Assembly: GCA_013339765.2 (NCBI GenBank)
Contig: CM023457.1
Coordinates: forward strand, 73,892,717-73,956,716
Direction of reading: 5' to 3'
DNA length: 64,000 bases
Source: Haemaphysalis longicornis
Lineage: Eukaryota; Arthropoda; Arachnida; Ixodida; Ixodidae
How positions within the stretch are numbered: the first letter of the stretch is position 1; every line of letters begins with the position of its first letter. Under the pieces are notes generated by a model. It was given only the letters and a program-made list of their open reading frames with translations. It searched no databases and was not told the DNA's origin. Below, one piece after another: positions 10,638 through 21,651 of this stretch. The position numbers and the translations under genes were made by a program.

Positions 10638-10755
10638 TATAAAAAGAAATAGTTAGGCGGCGCCCGGCTTTGATCCCACGACTCTCTGGCCACTGCGCTA
10701 CAAACTGAGACGGGAGCAGGTGCTACGAATGCCCCTTAAGTCCTTAACTGATTCA
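10637..10755 (-). repeat. tRNA-related repeat with A and B boxes (copy 2)
   Basis: Reverse-complement copy of the repeat at 4663-4815. The A box TAGCGCAGTGG is at 10,690-10,700 and the B box GATCAAAGC at 10,667-10,675, both fitting consensus. The leader GAATCAGTTAAGGACTTAAG (10,736-10,755) matches GAATGAGTCAAGGATATAAG of copy 1. Relative to copy 1 it lacks about 25 bp between the boxes. It lies within the 5' part of LINE-A1. Confidence 0.65.
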
Positions 10756-11400
10756 AACTACGTCAAGAAGCTACTCATACAACGAAGGCATGCGAAGCTC
10801 AACGTCAACGGAAACGACGAAGTTAAAATAATGGGAACTTTACTCGACCATATGACTACTTCGCATTCTACTCAGGGTTCCCCTATGGAAAGATGATGTA
10901 ATTTTTTGCTTTGAATGATTTGAAAATGATTCCTTCAAGGAACTTGGATATGAGGAATACAGACTGCGAGGAGACGGGTTTTAATTGATCGACTGATTCA
11001 AGGACCAAAAAACGGGGATATCAGTGAGGCTTTGGAATGTTGATGGTTGGTAGGGATGGGAAACAAACTTCAATGTGGCCCCACGTTTTGAGGGGGCTTT
11101 TTATTTATTCATATGGCATAGGAAAAAGCAGTGGACTGGCGTACTTTCTTCGTCAGCCTTACCCTGGTAGCTAAAGACGTCCCGGAGCTCCCTTCCCGGT
11201 AAACAGACAAGGAGCCCAACCGCCCGATCATGACCTGGGCTCCGATGGCCACCTGTCGTGTTTTCTCACCCTCCACCTATAAACACATCGCTACGCTTGG
11301 ATACAGCTTATGTTCGGGGGCTCGGGGTCCGCGGTGTTGCCAATACTGTCACCAAGATTACTCGAGGTGCCCCATGCGGGGCGGGACACTCGTTTACGCC

Positions 11401-12619
11401 TCGCGCTAGAGAGCTTTGGGCTTCAAAGACCAAAGACTTTTACCGCGAAGCTGTATACCTCTACCCCCAACAGTTTCATCTTCATTGGCAAAAAGACCAA
11501 GGTGCCAAGGCACGTTTACACTGCATGCTTTGCTCCTTCTCAGGTTCACCTTAGTGGAGGTGGCCCGCTAGTTTTTTTGTTTTCTACCACAATTCAGGGT
11601 ACACTCGCGCGAGGATACCTGCGGGATTTTGAAAACGTGCCACAAAAAAAATTTGTGACTTCTTTTCAACATCCGAAAATGTTTTTACTGTTCTTTTCAA
11701 AATTTCTAGCATTTCTCACGTTCTGCAGCCTGTAAAGCTGTACACGTCTCCCTCGGGGTTTGATGCCTGGAGCTTATAAAGACCGCTCACTCCAACAACC
11801 CCTGCTCTTTTTTATTATTACGCGATTCTTGCAGGTATAGCAACAAATGGGGAGGGGCAGTAACTTGTGACACCGGCGTGTGCGAAGAGCTTGACTTTCT
11901 TTGTCCGGTATGGCGTCTGTCCGCATAGGTGATATTGCACTACTCGATGGACTAGCTGCACGCGTTTATGGAAATAAATAAGCCTTCATGCCTCATGGTC
12001 TGTCCTCTTCAATCATGGTGGCCTGGAGGTGCGTGCCTCACGAAGTTTTTCTCAAATCTGCTGTACCATGTCTTGTTTAGGCTGCACGCAGGTTGGAATT
12101 CGACACCACATACACTACAGCGTGACTCCTCACAGCTGTGACAACAAAGTTGCAAGACAAACTGAAGCGTAATTGTGTTCCATCCCGTCAAACAAATACC
12201 GATGTGGAATGAGCGGCAATAATGTGGAAGTTTAAATAAACATCCAAGAAGAAAGCAGCGAGCATCCGGATACAATCCTACGCTATGTTGATGTTATCTG
12301 TTCCTGTAAAGACAAAATATGTAGGGCATGTTTAACGCCGCGTCTTGGTCAACTGACCAAGTTTGGATGTGTGTAAAAAGAAGTGGCGCGCACTATTCTG
12401 CAACGCAATCGCCGTGTTCTTAAGGTAAAAAAATCTCGGGTCGTGTGGATAGGTGTCCACGTAGGTTTCGAAACTGCGCGACGTCCTTAGTAGTTCACAA
12501 AAGTAGACCCCAACACAATACAGGTATAGAAATTGTCTACATGAGCTGTGAGGCATTGCTAAACACACCTTCCTTCTGCTCGTCTGCATGGGGGCCGAGT
12601 CAATGTCGACCTAAACCCG
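11401..12619. other. Unassigned interval between LINE-A copies
   Basis: No gene recognised. The lower part (11,400-11,530) continues sequence with LINE-A leader character. 11,530-12,620 shows no coding motif, simple repeat or known element. A TATA-like GCTTATAAAG at 11,770 has nothing identifiable attached. Confidence 0.4.
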
Positions 12620-13470
12620 CTCTCTACGCCCAGGAAGCGAGTTCATTCACACCAAAGTGTACATGGCGTTCGAGAATACACAGGTCATCTACATACAAAA
12701 ACAGAAAATGGTTGGTGGCAATGCTTTTAGGATAGAGTTTATCGCAACTTCAAACAACGGGCAGCTTACAACTGCACCTTGTGGCACACCCTTTTTCTAC
12801 ACATGTATCCTGGACACAACTGAGCCAACCCTAAATCGGAACGTCCAATTGGAAGTGTAACTAGCAACCGTGTTGAATATGTTGCGTGACACACAATAGG
12901 ATATAATACCTTGTCACAAGGGGTGCCGTAAGCATTTTCAATTTGAAAAATACCATTGGGCAGAACAAGTTATTTACCAAAAGATCCCCTACGGAGGATT
13001 CCAATGCAACAAGTTTATTGTTCTTGGATGGCACTGCGGAAGCCTGCCTGCCGGCTTTCGGAATGATTATGTTCTCGCCAATCTTGCACAGTCAGCGTCT
13101 AAGTGATATTGCATGATAACTCGAGAGAGGAAAGGTCCTTCTGATCCTTCAGGAAAACCATAACTATGGCCTACCTCAAGACCAAGCAAAGCACCCCAAA
13201 ATCATACCTTGTTGTATAGGTGTCGAGTTCTGAAAAGTATCTGCGTGTAAGAGTTGTAATATTATGTATATAATGTGTCTTATACTAGCAGCTAAAGACG
13301 TTCAAGAGTTCAGAGCTATCTTCAGCCTACAAAGTAAAAAGGGGAGTTGTAAAACGTGTCTCATTTATTGCTGTCTCTCAAGATTAACTTTCACAGGATG
13401 GTTTGCGTTTTCTCAAAGTATTTCTGTAGTGTGCAGAACTGCACACGTTTTTGAAGGGTAGCGCAAGTGC
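12620..13470 (-). mobile_element. LINE-A copy 3, diverged RT fragment
   Basis: Nucleotide similarity to LINE-A1 is visible in order. AAAATGGTTGGTGGCAATGC (12,705) matches GAAATGGTTGGTGGCAACGC (7208). TTCCAATGCAACAAGTTTATTG (13,000) matches the 7515 region, including the following 'gaagcctgcctgc' segment. GTGTGCAGAACTGCACACG (13,430) matches 7990. It thus spans the RT palm to the endonuclease-RT linker on the minus strand. No long frame survives, and it is the most decayed of the three copies. Confidence 0.65.
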
Positions 13471-13904
13471 CCACGAAATGCCCAGAAAGGCTCTTTGAAA
13501 TATAAATCGCCTACACGAGGCGATTCGAATTTAAAGACATCTCAGCTAAAAAGTTGCAAGCCGTCTTGAAGAAATCTTGCAGCTGTGTTTGCGCGACGCT
13601 GATAACAGTGTATTCGGGTTCTTTCAAGACGTCTACAAAACGAGTAGCAGGAAGTCTCAGCAACGACTTGTTGTCGTTTAAATAACTTCATTCCATGCAG
13701 TGTCAAGATCTTTTCAAGAGGTTTCAAGAACGTGTAGCGAAAAAATATTTTCTACAACGTTTACGTGCAACTTTCCTAATGGCACCCGCTACATGCTTTC
13801 TATGTGCACACAAGCCCGCCCTTATTATTGCTAGCAGCTACCGTGATATTTGACCCACCAACCATGTGCATCTGTATCCGTCAAGTCGACTGCCCGCGGT
13901 TCTC
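13471..13904. other. Unassigned interval
   Basis: No gene or repeat recognised between LINE-A copies 3 and 2. Confidence 0.35.
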
Positions 13905-14088
13905 CCATTATATTGGTTTGATGTTGATGGTTGGTGCCTAATGGCGCAAGGCCAACAAGGGCAAAGAGCACTTCACAGGGAGTTACACGATTTTTAATGA
14001 CACCATAAACAGTAGAACATCTGACTAAAAAGAAAAGGGACGAAAAACTAAACAAAATTGAGATGGCTGCTGTATAGGGCCATGATGA

Positions 14089-14400
14089 TTACTCGTAATA
14101 TGACAAGAGTTGCAGAAAATATACCTCAGCTAAAAACTTAAAAACACATTGGCTAGAACACATTGGTTCGTCGGCTAAAAGTATGATGGCTGCAGCAGAA
14201 TGTGTCCTGTATACTTCAGAGAAAAGTTTGTGAGGTGTTGTGTCAAGTGCATTGCATGTGATGAGTATGTGGAGTACGGATAGGCCCTTTCCACACCTGC
14301 TACACATGGGTCCCAAAGTTGCCGTGAGCAGGTGGGAGTGCGTTGCATGTGTGTGGCCTATCCGCAGCCTAGCCAGGCCGACTTCAGTGTAGCTGTTGTG
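14089..14400 (-). pseudogene. LINE-A2 C-terminal zinc motif
   Basis: Minus-strand MGPMCSRCGKGLSVLHILIT, then CNALD and KLFSEVYRTH, matches the cysteine-rich C-terminus of LINE-A1 at 5.5-5.76 kb. The RNase H that should precede it (14,400-14,800) is too decayed to read. Confidence 0.65.
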
Positions 14401-14827
14401 TGTGTCGGTTGTGTAGCGTTTCCAATTGTGGTTTTATTACCAGTACTTTGTTATCCGCTTGTTGTAAGTTTGATGTATCGTTCATTATAGGATTAAAAAG
14501 ATTTTTGGTGAGAGATACGATCTTAGATGCGTACAGTGAGTCAACATACTCTCGCTGATGCCCTAGGCATCATTTGTCACACTCGACATACAGACTCTCG
14601 AAAGGGTTAGTGCGTAAACCGCCGCATGAGAGGCAAAGGCCAAGATGCAGCACTGCGTCGATCATTTTAAGGGCTGTTTTTGTCGCTGCCGCATACAAGA
14701 AACTCCCGTAGACAAGCCGAGACCCCACCAAGGCTGTGAAAAGGCGCAGGAGGAGTCGTCGTCGCCCCTAATATTGGTGTGAGAGCACCTTAAGAATGTT
14801 CATTGTTTGTAATCATTTGCATTTGAT

Positions 14828-15654
14828 TTATTTGATATGAGGAATGAATGTGAGCTTGGCATTGAATAAGATACCTAAAAACTTGTGCTCCTTGTTCACA
14901 GGCAATGGCACATTCTTAAGAGCGATGTTTGGGTCTGGGTGGTCCCCACGCTCCCGGGAAAACACAACACACGAGCTCTTTCGAGGATTTATTTTAAAAC
15001 CATTTTTTCTTCTCAGCCGGCAAGTTTCATGACGCCGAGCTGGGCTGGACGTTCGACGATGGACATATTGCATGATTTAAAGGATATGTGGATGTCGTCT
15101 ACATATATGGTATAAGAGTTTGTAGATTGCAATGCCTTTCTAAAAGAGTTCGTCTTAACTATGAAGAGTGTGCAGCTGAGCACTCCACCATGGGGCAGGC
15201 CATTTTCTTGCACATAAACCCTTGACAGTGCAGAGCCAACTCTGACGCGAAAAGTTCTTTCGACAAATAATTAGAAGAATGTTAAGCATACTACCAGAAA
15301 CACCGAATGACTTGAGGTCACTAAGGATCCCATAACGCCAAGCGTGTTATGGGCCTTTTGGAAGCCGAAAAACACAGTTGAACAGAACTGTTTATTATTG
15401 AAGGCATCCTTCATGTATGACGCTAGTGCCACAAGTTGATCGTTTGTGGATCTCCCCGCCCTGAAGCTTGCCTGAACGCTCTTGACAAGGCCGTTGTAGT
15501 CCAAAACGTACACAAGCCTCCGGTTTATCATCTTCTCAAGAAAATTGTACCGGCAGTTGGTCAGGGCAATGGGTCGATAGCTAGCGGAAGAGGAAAGTTC
15601 CTTCCCTTCTTTCAAGAATGCTACATCTATGGAATCCCTCCAAGACTTTGGCAT
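14828..15654 (-). pseudogene. LINE-A2 reverse transcriptase, broken
   Basis: Minus-strand order: MPKSWRDSIDVAFLKEGKE and SYRPIALTNCRYNFLEKMI (fingers, 15,550-15,654), then ASFRAGRSTNDQLVALASY (15,440-15,480). QENGLPHGGVLSCTLFIVKT (15,170-15,210) follows, then catalytic YVDD in TIYVDDIHISF (15,090-15,120), and KFLGILFNAKLTFIPHI (near 14,840). YVDD is intact. The PQG box reads PHG. The FDMEKAYD palm segment is corrupted and the pieces are in shifted frames. Confidence 0.8.
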
Positions 15655-16208
15655 GTGCTCCGAAAGCCATATCCTGTTGAAAAGGTGAAAAAGTGTTAAA
15701 AAGTGTCGGTGTTTAAGCGCTGTATCATTGTATATGTGATGTTGTCTGTGCCTGGAGCTGAGGGTTTACACGTGCTCAGAGCACTCCTCAGCTCATGAAT
15801 GTGAACTCAGAGTTATAAGAAGTGGCTGAGCTGTCATTGTCATGTGAAAGCTTCTTTTCGGCCACGAGTTTGTGTTTCATGCAGTGGTCTGAACTGGACA
15901 CGTGTTGGAAGTGTTATCCAATTGTGTCTGCCCGGTATTTAGGTGTTGTGCCTGTTGTGCTGACCAGAGGCAGGCTGTGTGTGTGTTGTCTTTCATGTTG
16001 CGTTACCTTGTCCATACTTTTCGTGTGTCTGTGTATGAATTATGGATGTCCAGAATGTGTTGCAACTCTCTCGTTTTGCCTCACTGCGCACACGTTATCC
16101 TAACGCCTTTGCCCGTTTGAACAAAATGAGGTTACCCGACGTTGGGTACCGACGAAGGTTACCCCACGCCTTCTTCTGGGTCTTTCGCCCAGCCCTGGTG
16201 TCCTCCTT

Positions 16209-16878
16209 CTACCGCGGCCTCCTCTGGTTGCGCGGGGCACCAGAGGCGTAGAGAAAGGAATTTTCGGCGGTGTCGAGGGTGTGCGCCGTGAGTGGTTGGG
16301 TAGCTTCTTCAACGTGTAGGTGTTTTATGGATGTGTGGTTTAGTTTGGATGTAGCTGTAAATATTTTCCAGTTACCTTTCTTCCTGGAACCTGTTTTGGG
16401 TAGGTGGACTGCATGGGCCATTACCTATATATGTTAGTGAGGTGAGCGAGTGGTCACTACCCTATTGAATCTGGGCCCATGCCCCACTCGAGAAGAGGAA
16501 AGAGAACTGCGGGGCCAATTGCCAAGTCAAGATATTAGTATGTGTTGTGTCCTATGTTATGGTATGTAGGCTGTTTTTTTTTAAAGGCATGCTCCAGAGA
16601 ATGTTAAAAACGTCTCTATCAGGCGCCCTCGGGTATCCCTCGCCTTAATGTAGCATGTTAGGATGTATGGTTCGGGCAGCTGGTCGACCATCGTCTCAGT
16701 CAGAGCTCAAAAGTGCAACATCAGGCAGAATGTAAATGGAGAATACCATTATGAACCTAATAAATATTATTGTGCGAATTGCTACAGCCCCAAGGACAGT
16801 GTCCGGAGTCATAAGGTGGCATGCTAAGAATTTTGAGGGCAAAGAGTGCCCCACAGCGAGAACACTGTGTGCAGCCAT
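16209..16878 (-). pseudogene. LINE-A2 endonuclease fragments
   Basis: DTVLGAVAIRTIIF (near 16,770) corresponds to ETVLEAVAIRSII of LINE-A1. NHTSIKHLHVEEATQPLTAH (16,300-16,345) corresponds to DHTSITYLHIEEAAQLLTEH of A1. The catalytic middle (16,430-16,700) has no readable frame. Confidence 0.65.
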
Positions 16879-17041
16879 CCCTGTCCGTTCTTTATGCCAG
16901 GTAACTATTCAAGATATTTGTGTGCTTGGAATGTACATGTGTTTCCTAAGCACAATAAACTTGGGTGATTAGCGTGCATTGCCATAGAACAATCATTTCT
17001 CTTCCCATTATGATGTGGTAGAGCAACTGGAGTGTTACTAT

Positions 17042-18130
17042 TTATGTAAAGTCTTCCATGGCTTGCACTCTTGGGAGCGGTTTTTTAACCTTCTCTGGAG
17101 GTTTAGATGGAGGAACCCGCTCCTTCCTCTGCGAGGCAGACAGGAAAGGTCCCACATCTATGCCGTCATCAGATGTCATCATCAAACCAAACCCCCTGGT
17201 CTTGGCACCCTTTCCGGTGCCCTTCGTTCGAGCCGCGACCGCCGAGGGCGTCAGGAGCGCCCCGGGTGGCACAGGCGGTGCGGCGGGGGTGGGAACTGCT
17301 GCGGTTTCCTCCGCCTGCATCTCCTCCTTGCCCTCGCGTGGGCTTTGGGCCAGTTTAGAGGAAGCAGTAGATGCAGCGGCATCCCCAACAGACGTAGTTG
17401 CCACCACAGCCGCTGCTCACTTAGCGGGCGGTGTGGTGACGGGTTGGGCCGCCGGGGTCAACCCGGGGGGGGCAGTGGACTCAAGTCCGACTCTAAGTAC
17501 TGGGTCCCAGGGGAAACCAGACGCTGCTCCACTCCCCGGCAAGTCGCGTCGGCATACTTCCTCAGGGGGAAAGAGACGAGCCTCCTTCACACCTCTGGGA
17601 AGGTGATGTTCTCGTTGACTTTCAACACAATGATCTGCTTTTATAGTTTGTACTTTTCACAACACCTACAATAGGCAGCGTGCGGTCTCTGGCAGTTCGC
17701 ACAGGTGAAGCTCACGGATGCGCAATTGTCGGTTATGTGGTCATGTGCTGAACATTTTGCGCACGTCAGTTTACCACGGCAAGACGTTGTGCCGTGCCCA
17801 ACTGCAGACACGAGAAGCAGCGACGTGGGTTCCGCACGTAGGGTCGGATCGGTCATCTAAACAAACCTGCATTGACCGACTGAGGAAGTGTTGAGTGGTC
17901 AAACGTCAAGATTATATGCTGGGTTGGTATTATTTGGTCGTATGGTGATTCGTCTCACTGCTTTTACGCCATAATTTCCAAGGCCCTCGAGCACACCTGT
18001 TTTAGTCACATTTTGAAATCCCGATCACAGATCACGCCCTGGCGGTTATTACGGCTGCGATGGGGCTTAATCTTCATGTCAATATCGACCAGAGCGTTTG
18101 CTTTAGGAGGTTAAAGGATTGTTCTTTCTT
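17042..18130 (-). pseudogene. LINE-A2 ORF1 (Gag-like), broken
   Basis: The zinc-knuckle part on the minus strand (17,641-17,856) reads GHGTTSCRGKLTCAKCSAHD, then HITDNC and CANCQRPHAAYCRCC. This is better preserved than copy 1, which has a stop before LTC. Downstream is a Pro/Ala-rich tail (17,042-17,407), including DVGPFLSASQRKERVP, which parallels DVGPFLSAVHRKEHVP of copy 1. The N-terminal Gag-like domain (17,860-18,130) is only faintly readable. Confidence 0.7.
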
Positions 18131-18699
18131 TGACACTCCTATCAAAACTCCCGTTGTGAGTTGTTAGCCTTATACGATTTTCCGATAACGCTTTTGAGAA
18201 ATTTTGAAATAGAAACACAGACTGGGTAGTGATGGGTTTTTTCTTGTTAAGAGATTCCATGATCAAAATCCGGGAAAAATTATCAATCTTTGGGAGTGAG
18301 ATTTATTGCAAATGTGGAAAAAAAACTTCTGTGCGGCCCTTTTCAGGAAATGATCGCGTTTGGAGGGGTTTGGAAATGTAATACAGCATAGTATAAAAGC
18401 AGGGGACGAGGGTAATTTTTTTGTCAGCCTTACCCTGATAACTGAAGAGGTCGCGGAGCTTGACCTGGGCTTCAGTGACGACCGTTTGAACTGTCTACCC
18501 TTCTCCTTAAAAACACATCACCACGGTAGGTGACAGCTTATGTGGGGGGCTCGGGGTGCGTGGTGTCCAATACCATCACCAAGATTTATCAAGGCACCCC
18601 GTGCGGGAAAATATATTCGTTTAAAAGACAATCATAGAGGCGTGGCTGTTTTTTTTTTATTCTGAAAACTGTTGGGAATGGCAAATTTTGGCAGTATAT

Positions 18700-19900
18700 A
18701 GAAATATCCAAGGTCGGCATGTGTGAACAAAGAATGCATAAAGTTGGCAAGATGATTTCAGCATTAGATAGGAGGCATTCACATAAACTCACAATGAACG
18801 AGGACAAGAAAGAGGACACACAACAGAGCGCTAACTTCCAACTACTTTTATTTCGCATACACGCACATATTAGTATTCAAAGCCTACCCGCGATCACTTC
18901 CCAATCTCACCGCCATTGCTCACGTGTGGCAGCCATGCGCAGAAAAGGTGCCTTCTTATCTGACAAAATTAGTGACGGCACACTAACGCAGAACAACCCC
19001 GCTTTACTAATCAAATTACCTTTATTATTTCTCTTACATTTTGTTCCTTATGTTTCGAACGTACTGCACATTGCTAAAACCGTGGCACGCAGCCGCAGAC
19101 GGGGCAGTGAACAGACAAATGGCCACTACTGTAGTAGCTGACATTCTATCTGTACTCTCCTAACTGGTGGTTAAGACATCGGCCGGTTTGGCCCATATAT
19201 AGCTCCCCGCAGGATAGGGGACCGTCATACACCACACCGACAGCGCATTCTACACACGGCTTACTATGTCCTTTTACACACAAAACTCGTGCTTTACGGA
19301 AGGGGTTAGTCGCCTTGCAAATTTTATCAATTTTGTTAGGTGCACAGAAAACAATGTTTACGTTCTTCCGCTTGGCAATCTTTTTCAGATGGTGAGGCTT
19401 ATTGGGCATATATAGAATTACTGCTACATTTTTCCTCTCACCCTCCTCTAATCGGTGCTTTTCCTGTTCTAAATTGTTGAGGTCACGCTCCCCTAGCGAT
19501 ACTGATGTGGCTTGCGGATACAAAGCAGCGAGCAAGCGCCTCGTTGGCTCTTCAAGCTACTCTGCATGGAATGTTGGCACGATGTTTGAAGGGAATTCTG
19601 AAACCACAAGCTAACTATGCCTCTTTTTGTGAGCTAGGAGGGAGCTGTATGATAAGGTAGCAGAATCTTGTCTGCTGTCGGGTGATATGCCCAACATACA
19701 CGTCGCCTAGAAAGCGTCAGTTTAATATCAAGGAACTGTAGCACCATGTTGTCCGGAACCTTATGAGTCAATTCTAACGGACTAAAACACTCTTTAAAAA
19801 GGGCTATAATCTTAAAAAGAGTGGTCGGAAAATTAACAAGACTGTTGTCATCCCGTTCTTTGCGCTATGAATTCGTCAAAATGGCCACACCAACTTTCCC
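18700..19900 (-). mobile_element. Penelope-like element, 5'-truncated
   Basis: The minus strand has the end of the RT part (TLFKIIALFKECFSPLELTH and VPDNMVLQFLDIKLT, 19,720-19,850). The linker to the endonuclease and a GIY-YIG domain (19,146-19,260) follow. The 3' UTR holds AGAGGACACACAACAGAGCG near 18,808, a motif echoed in the hairpins at 38.4 and 48.3 kb. RT with a C-terminal GIY-YIG nuclease is the defining architecture of Penelope-like retroelements. The catalytic YVDD region is missing or unreadable upstream of 19,860. Confidence 0.75.
19146..19535 (-). pseudogene. Penelope-like GIY-YIG endonuclease region
   Basis: A 129-codon frame without a convincing start encodes ILYMPNKPHHLKKIAKRKNV, VNIVFCAPNKIDKICK and the conserved CVECAVGVVY, then PLSCGELYMGQTGRCLNHQL. 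GVVY and YMGQTGR are the GIY and YIG equivalents, and the R of TGR is a usual catalytic residue. The reading frame ends at LGEYR and a stop, where REH would be typical, so the conserved Glu further on lies outside this piece. In the family this domain nicks the target DNA. Confidence 0.75.
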
Positions 19901-20813
19901 AACAATCCGTACTCGTAAACTCACAAAAATGTACGTGTTAGGCCAGGTTTGATTTGGAATAAACAAATACATTTGTGTTCTGTGTACTGCAAAATGATTG
20001 CGATTTCAATAAAGATTCACTTGTGGTATTTTGAATTATTAATCGTTATTTCTGGTGCAAAACTGTAAATACATATTAAAACAGTAAGAATTGCAGGTGG
20101 AAGATCTTTGAAAGATAAAAAATGTAACCTTCAACAAGCTGTTTCATCGTGAGCAGTAATAGTGACTCCGTGTGAGGCATCATAAGTATGCTTGCTTCAA
20201 TGTACTGCAGTGCCCGTGTTTCTTGCCTGCAGTCGCGTGACCCACGCCAGCCGCATGCTTTGGTAAAACATAATTCACTTTGTCACCTAAAGAGCGCGTA
20301 CGTATTTAATAGTGAAAGCCTTTACGCAGACAGGAAGACAGGAACTCAATAAGGAAACAAATAGGAAAGGTGCACGCATAGATTTGATGTTTACTTTGAA
20401 TCCAGATATGTAGACGCGAGAAACAAGCATAGACTTAGAACACCTGTAACCTTATTTCTTCTTCAGTTTGACTGGAATTTCACTCAGCTTGGCCTGTGCT
20501 CACTAAAACCAAACAGTCAATAAAAACCTACAAGCATCCACTGAAATTGGTCTCATGAAAGAGAAAGTTATGCATCATCTCACAACAGCAAGCCTTGAAG
20601 GACTAGCCACAGCAATAGTAGTGGTCACCCAAGTACGGTCCTGCTCTTTTTAGATTGATTACGAAAACAATTGTGGTATCCTTCACTTTTGAGAATCGGT
20701 ACTAATACCGGATAGATGTGAAAATAAATTAGAACAATTTACGGGGACTACGAGATGGCATGAGATACACAAAAAGTTTCCCTATTGCCCTTCCAGCCTT
20801 TCAGAATGACCCA
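19901..20813. other. Unassigned A/T-rich interval
   Basis: No coding motif, terminal repeat or simple array recognised. Confidence 0.4.
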
Positions 20814-20991
20814 CTTCGCAAGAACATTAGTAACGGCCTTGCTGATAAGTGTGTATTAAGGCTGCCTTTATAGACCCAACACTGAACATTTAGCAGTGGG
20901 AAGCCTCTTCGCAAGGACATTAGTAATGTCCTTGCTGCTACGGGTGTATTAGGCCTGCTTCATAGACCCAACACTGAACATTTAGCAGGGG
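20814..20991. repeat. Tandem duplication, about 93-bp unit, two copies
   Basis: The unit starting CTTCGCAAGAACATTAGTAA at 20,814 recurs as CTTCGCAAGGACATTAGTAA at 20,907. Both units end ACATTTAGCAG with GG. They differ at about a dozen positions. No longer array is present. Confidence 0.9.
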
Positions 20992-21158
20992 GAACACTAG
21001 TTGGAAACGCGACAATGCCACGATAAAGTAAGCATTGCGTTGGAACGCCGTTGAAGGTAGGTATTTTGGCTCATTGCTTCACCATTCTCCAGCATCAAGA
21101 AGGACGTTTTGGTTATTCCGTATACGCTACTAGTGCTCCTGTAGCTTTAAAAGGCACG

Positions 21159-21209
21159 ATGCCCACGCAGTGCTCCGTACCTCTTTGCAAGCAGTACGTT
21201 TACGTGCAG
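21159..21209 (+). pseudogene. THAP-domain N-terminus, first coding piece
   Basis: ATG at 21,159 opens MPTQCSVPLCKQYVYVQ before a stop. A start Met followed by C-S-V-P-x-C is the typical beginning of a THAP zinc finger (first two ligands, C-x4-C). A good splice donor (AAG|GTAAGT, 21,224-21,232) follows, but lies after the stop. The second half of a THAP domain is 1.1 kb downstream on the same strand (22,307-22,432). THAP proteins bind DNA and many derive from P-type transposases. The stop argues for a pseudogene, or for an exon whose true donor I have not identified. Confidence 0.45.
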
Positions 21210-21269
21210 TAATTGCTGGCTGAAAGGTAAGTACGACGCGCAGCTTTATGATCTCTCCTTTTGTTTTAG

Positions 21270-21651
21270 GAAGTTCCGACGCGTTGCGTCTTTATGCACT
21301 ATCTTGGCAGTTGCGAATTACATTTTGGCCAAGCCTGCGGTCGTTATTAGCGCCAAAATTTCGGGCAAAAGAGTAGTTTTTGGTGCAGTCGAATTCAAGC
21401 CTGTATTGTTGCGGGATGTTTCAACATCTGTGAACCGCAAACGTACACATCTTATTAAAACGAAACACTTTTGTGGTGCAACTTCACAAGCTAATAATGA
21501 CTGCCGGAGCTATAACGTAAACATTCAAGCAAAATGTTTGTGTTCATGCAGGCAAATAGTCGTTCCCACCGGCGTGTTTCGCTCTGCTTGTTTTGATTTT
21601 TTAACGGCAGTAGACCGGGAATGCGGTCGAGGACATGATTTTTGTTTATGA
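21270..21651 (+). other. Open frame of unknown nature between THAP pieces
   Basis: A splice-acceptor-like TTTTGTTTTAG ends at 21,269. An open frame without early ATG runs to the stop at 21,651 and encodes about 115 residues (for example LAKPAVVISAKISGKRVVFG and CRSYNVNIQAKCLCSC). I recognise no family. It is longer than average for the neighbourhood but proves nothing on its own. Confidence 0.2.

Larger units (their letters stand above)
5450..11400 (-). mobile_element. LINE-A copy 1, near full length, decayed
   Basis: On the minus strand the order is 5' leader (about 11,090-11,400), ORF1 with Gag-like and zinc-knuckle parts (9.4-10.64 kb), AP-type endonuclease (8.25-9.23 kb), RT (6.6-7.75 kb), RNase H and a C-terminal zinc motif (5.5-6.46 kb). 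The 5' leader is shared with copy 2 (for example GTCAGCCTTACCCTG at 11,150 and 18,422), so both copies reached or approached full length. A tRNA-like repeat (10,637-10,755) seems to have inserted in the 5' part. Every ORF has stops or frameshifts. Jockey-like ORF1 together with RNase H suggests the I/Jockey group, and the clade needs a phylogeny. Confidence 0.85.
13905..18625 (-). mobile_element. LINE-A copy 2, near full length, decayed
   Basis: It has the same order as copy 1: leader (18,380-18,625), ORF1 (17.04-18.13 kb), endonuclease (16.2-16.9 kb), RT (14.8-15.65 kb), C-terminal zinc motif (14.1-14.35 kb) and 3' UTR down to about 13,905. The 3' UTR carries GGTGCCTAATGGCGCAAGGCC, a motif also hinted at near 25,010. 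Copy 2 is about 1.2 kb shorter than copy 1, partly because it lacks the tRNA-like insertion. It is not identical to copy 1, so the two are old separate insertions rather than a recent duplication. Confidence 0.85.

Noticed and set aside
21227..21269. 43-bp intron joining THAP piece 1 to the next frame
   Set aside because: Donor and acceptor look good, but a stop precedes the donor, the intron would be very short, and the downstream frame is not THAP-like.
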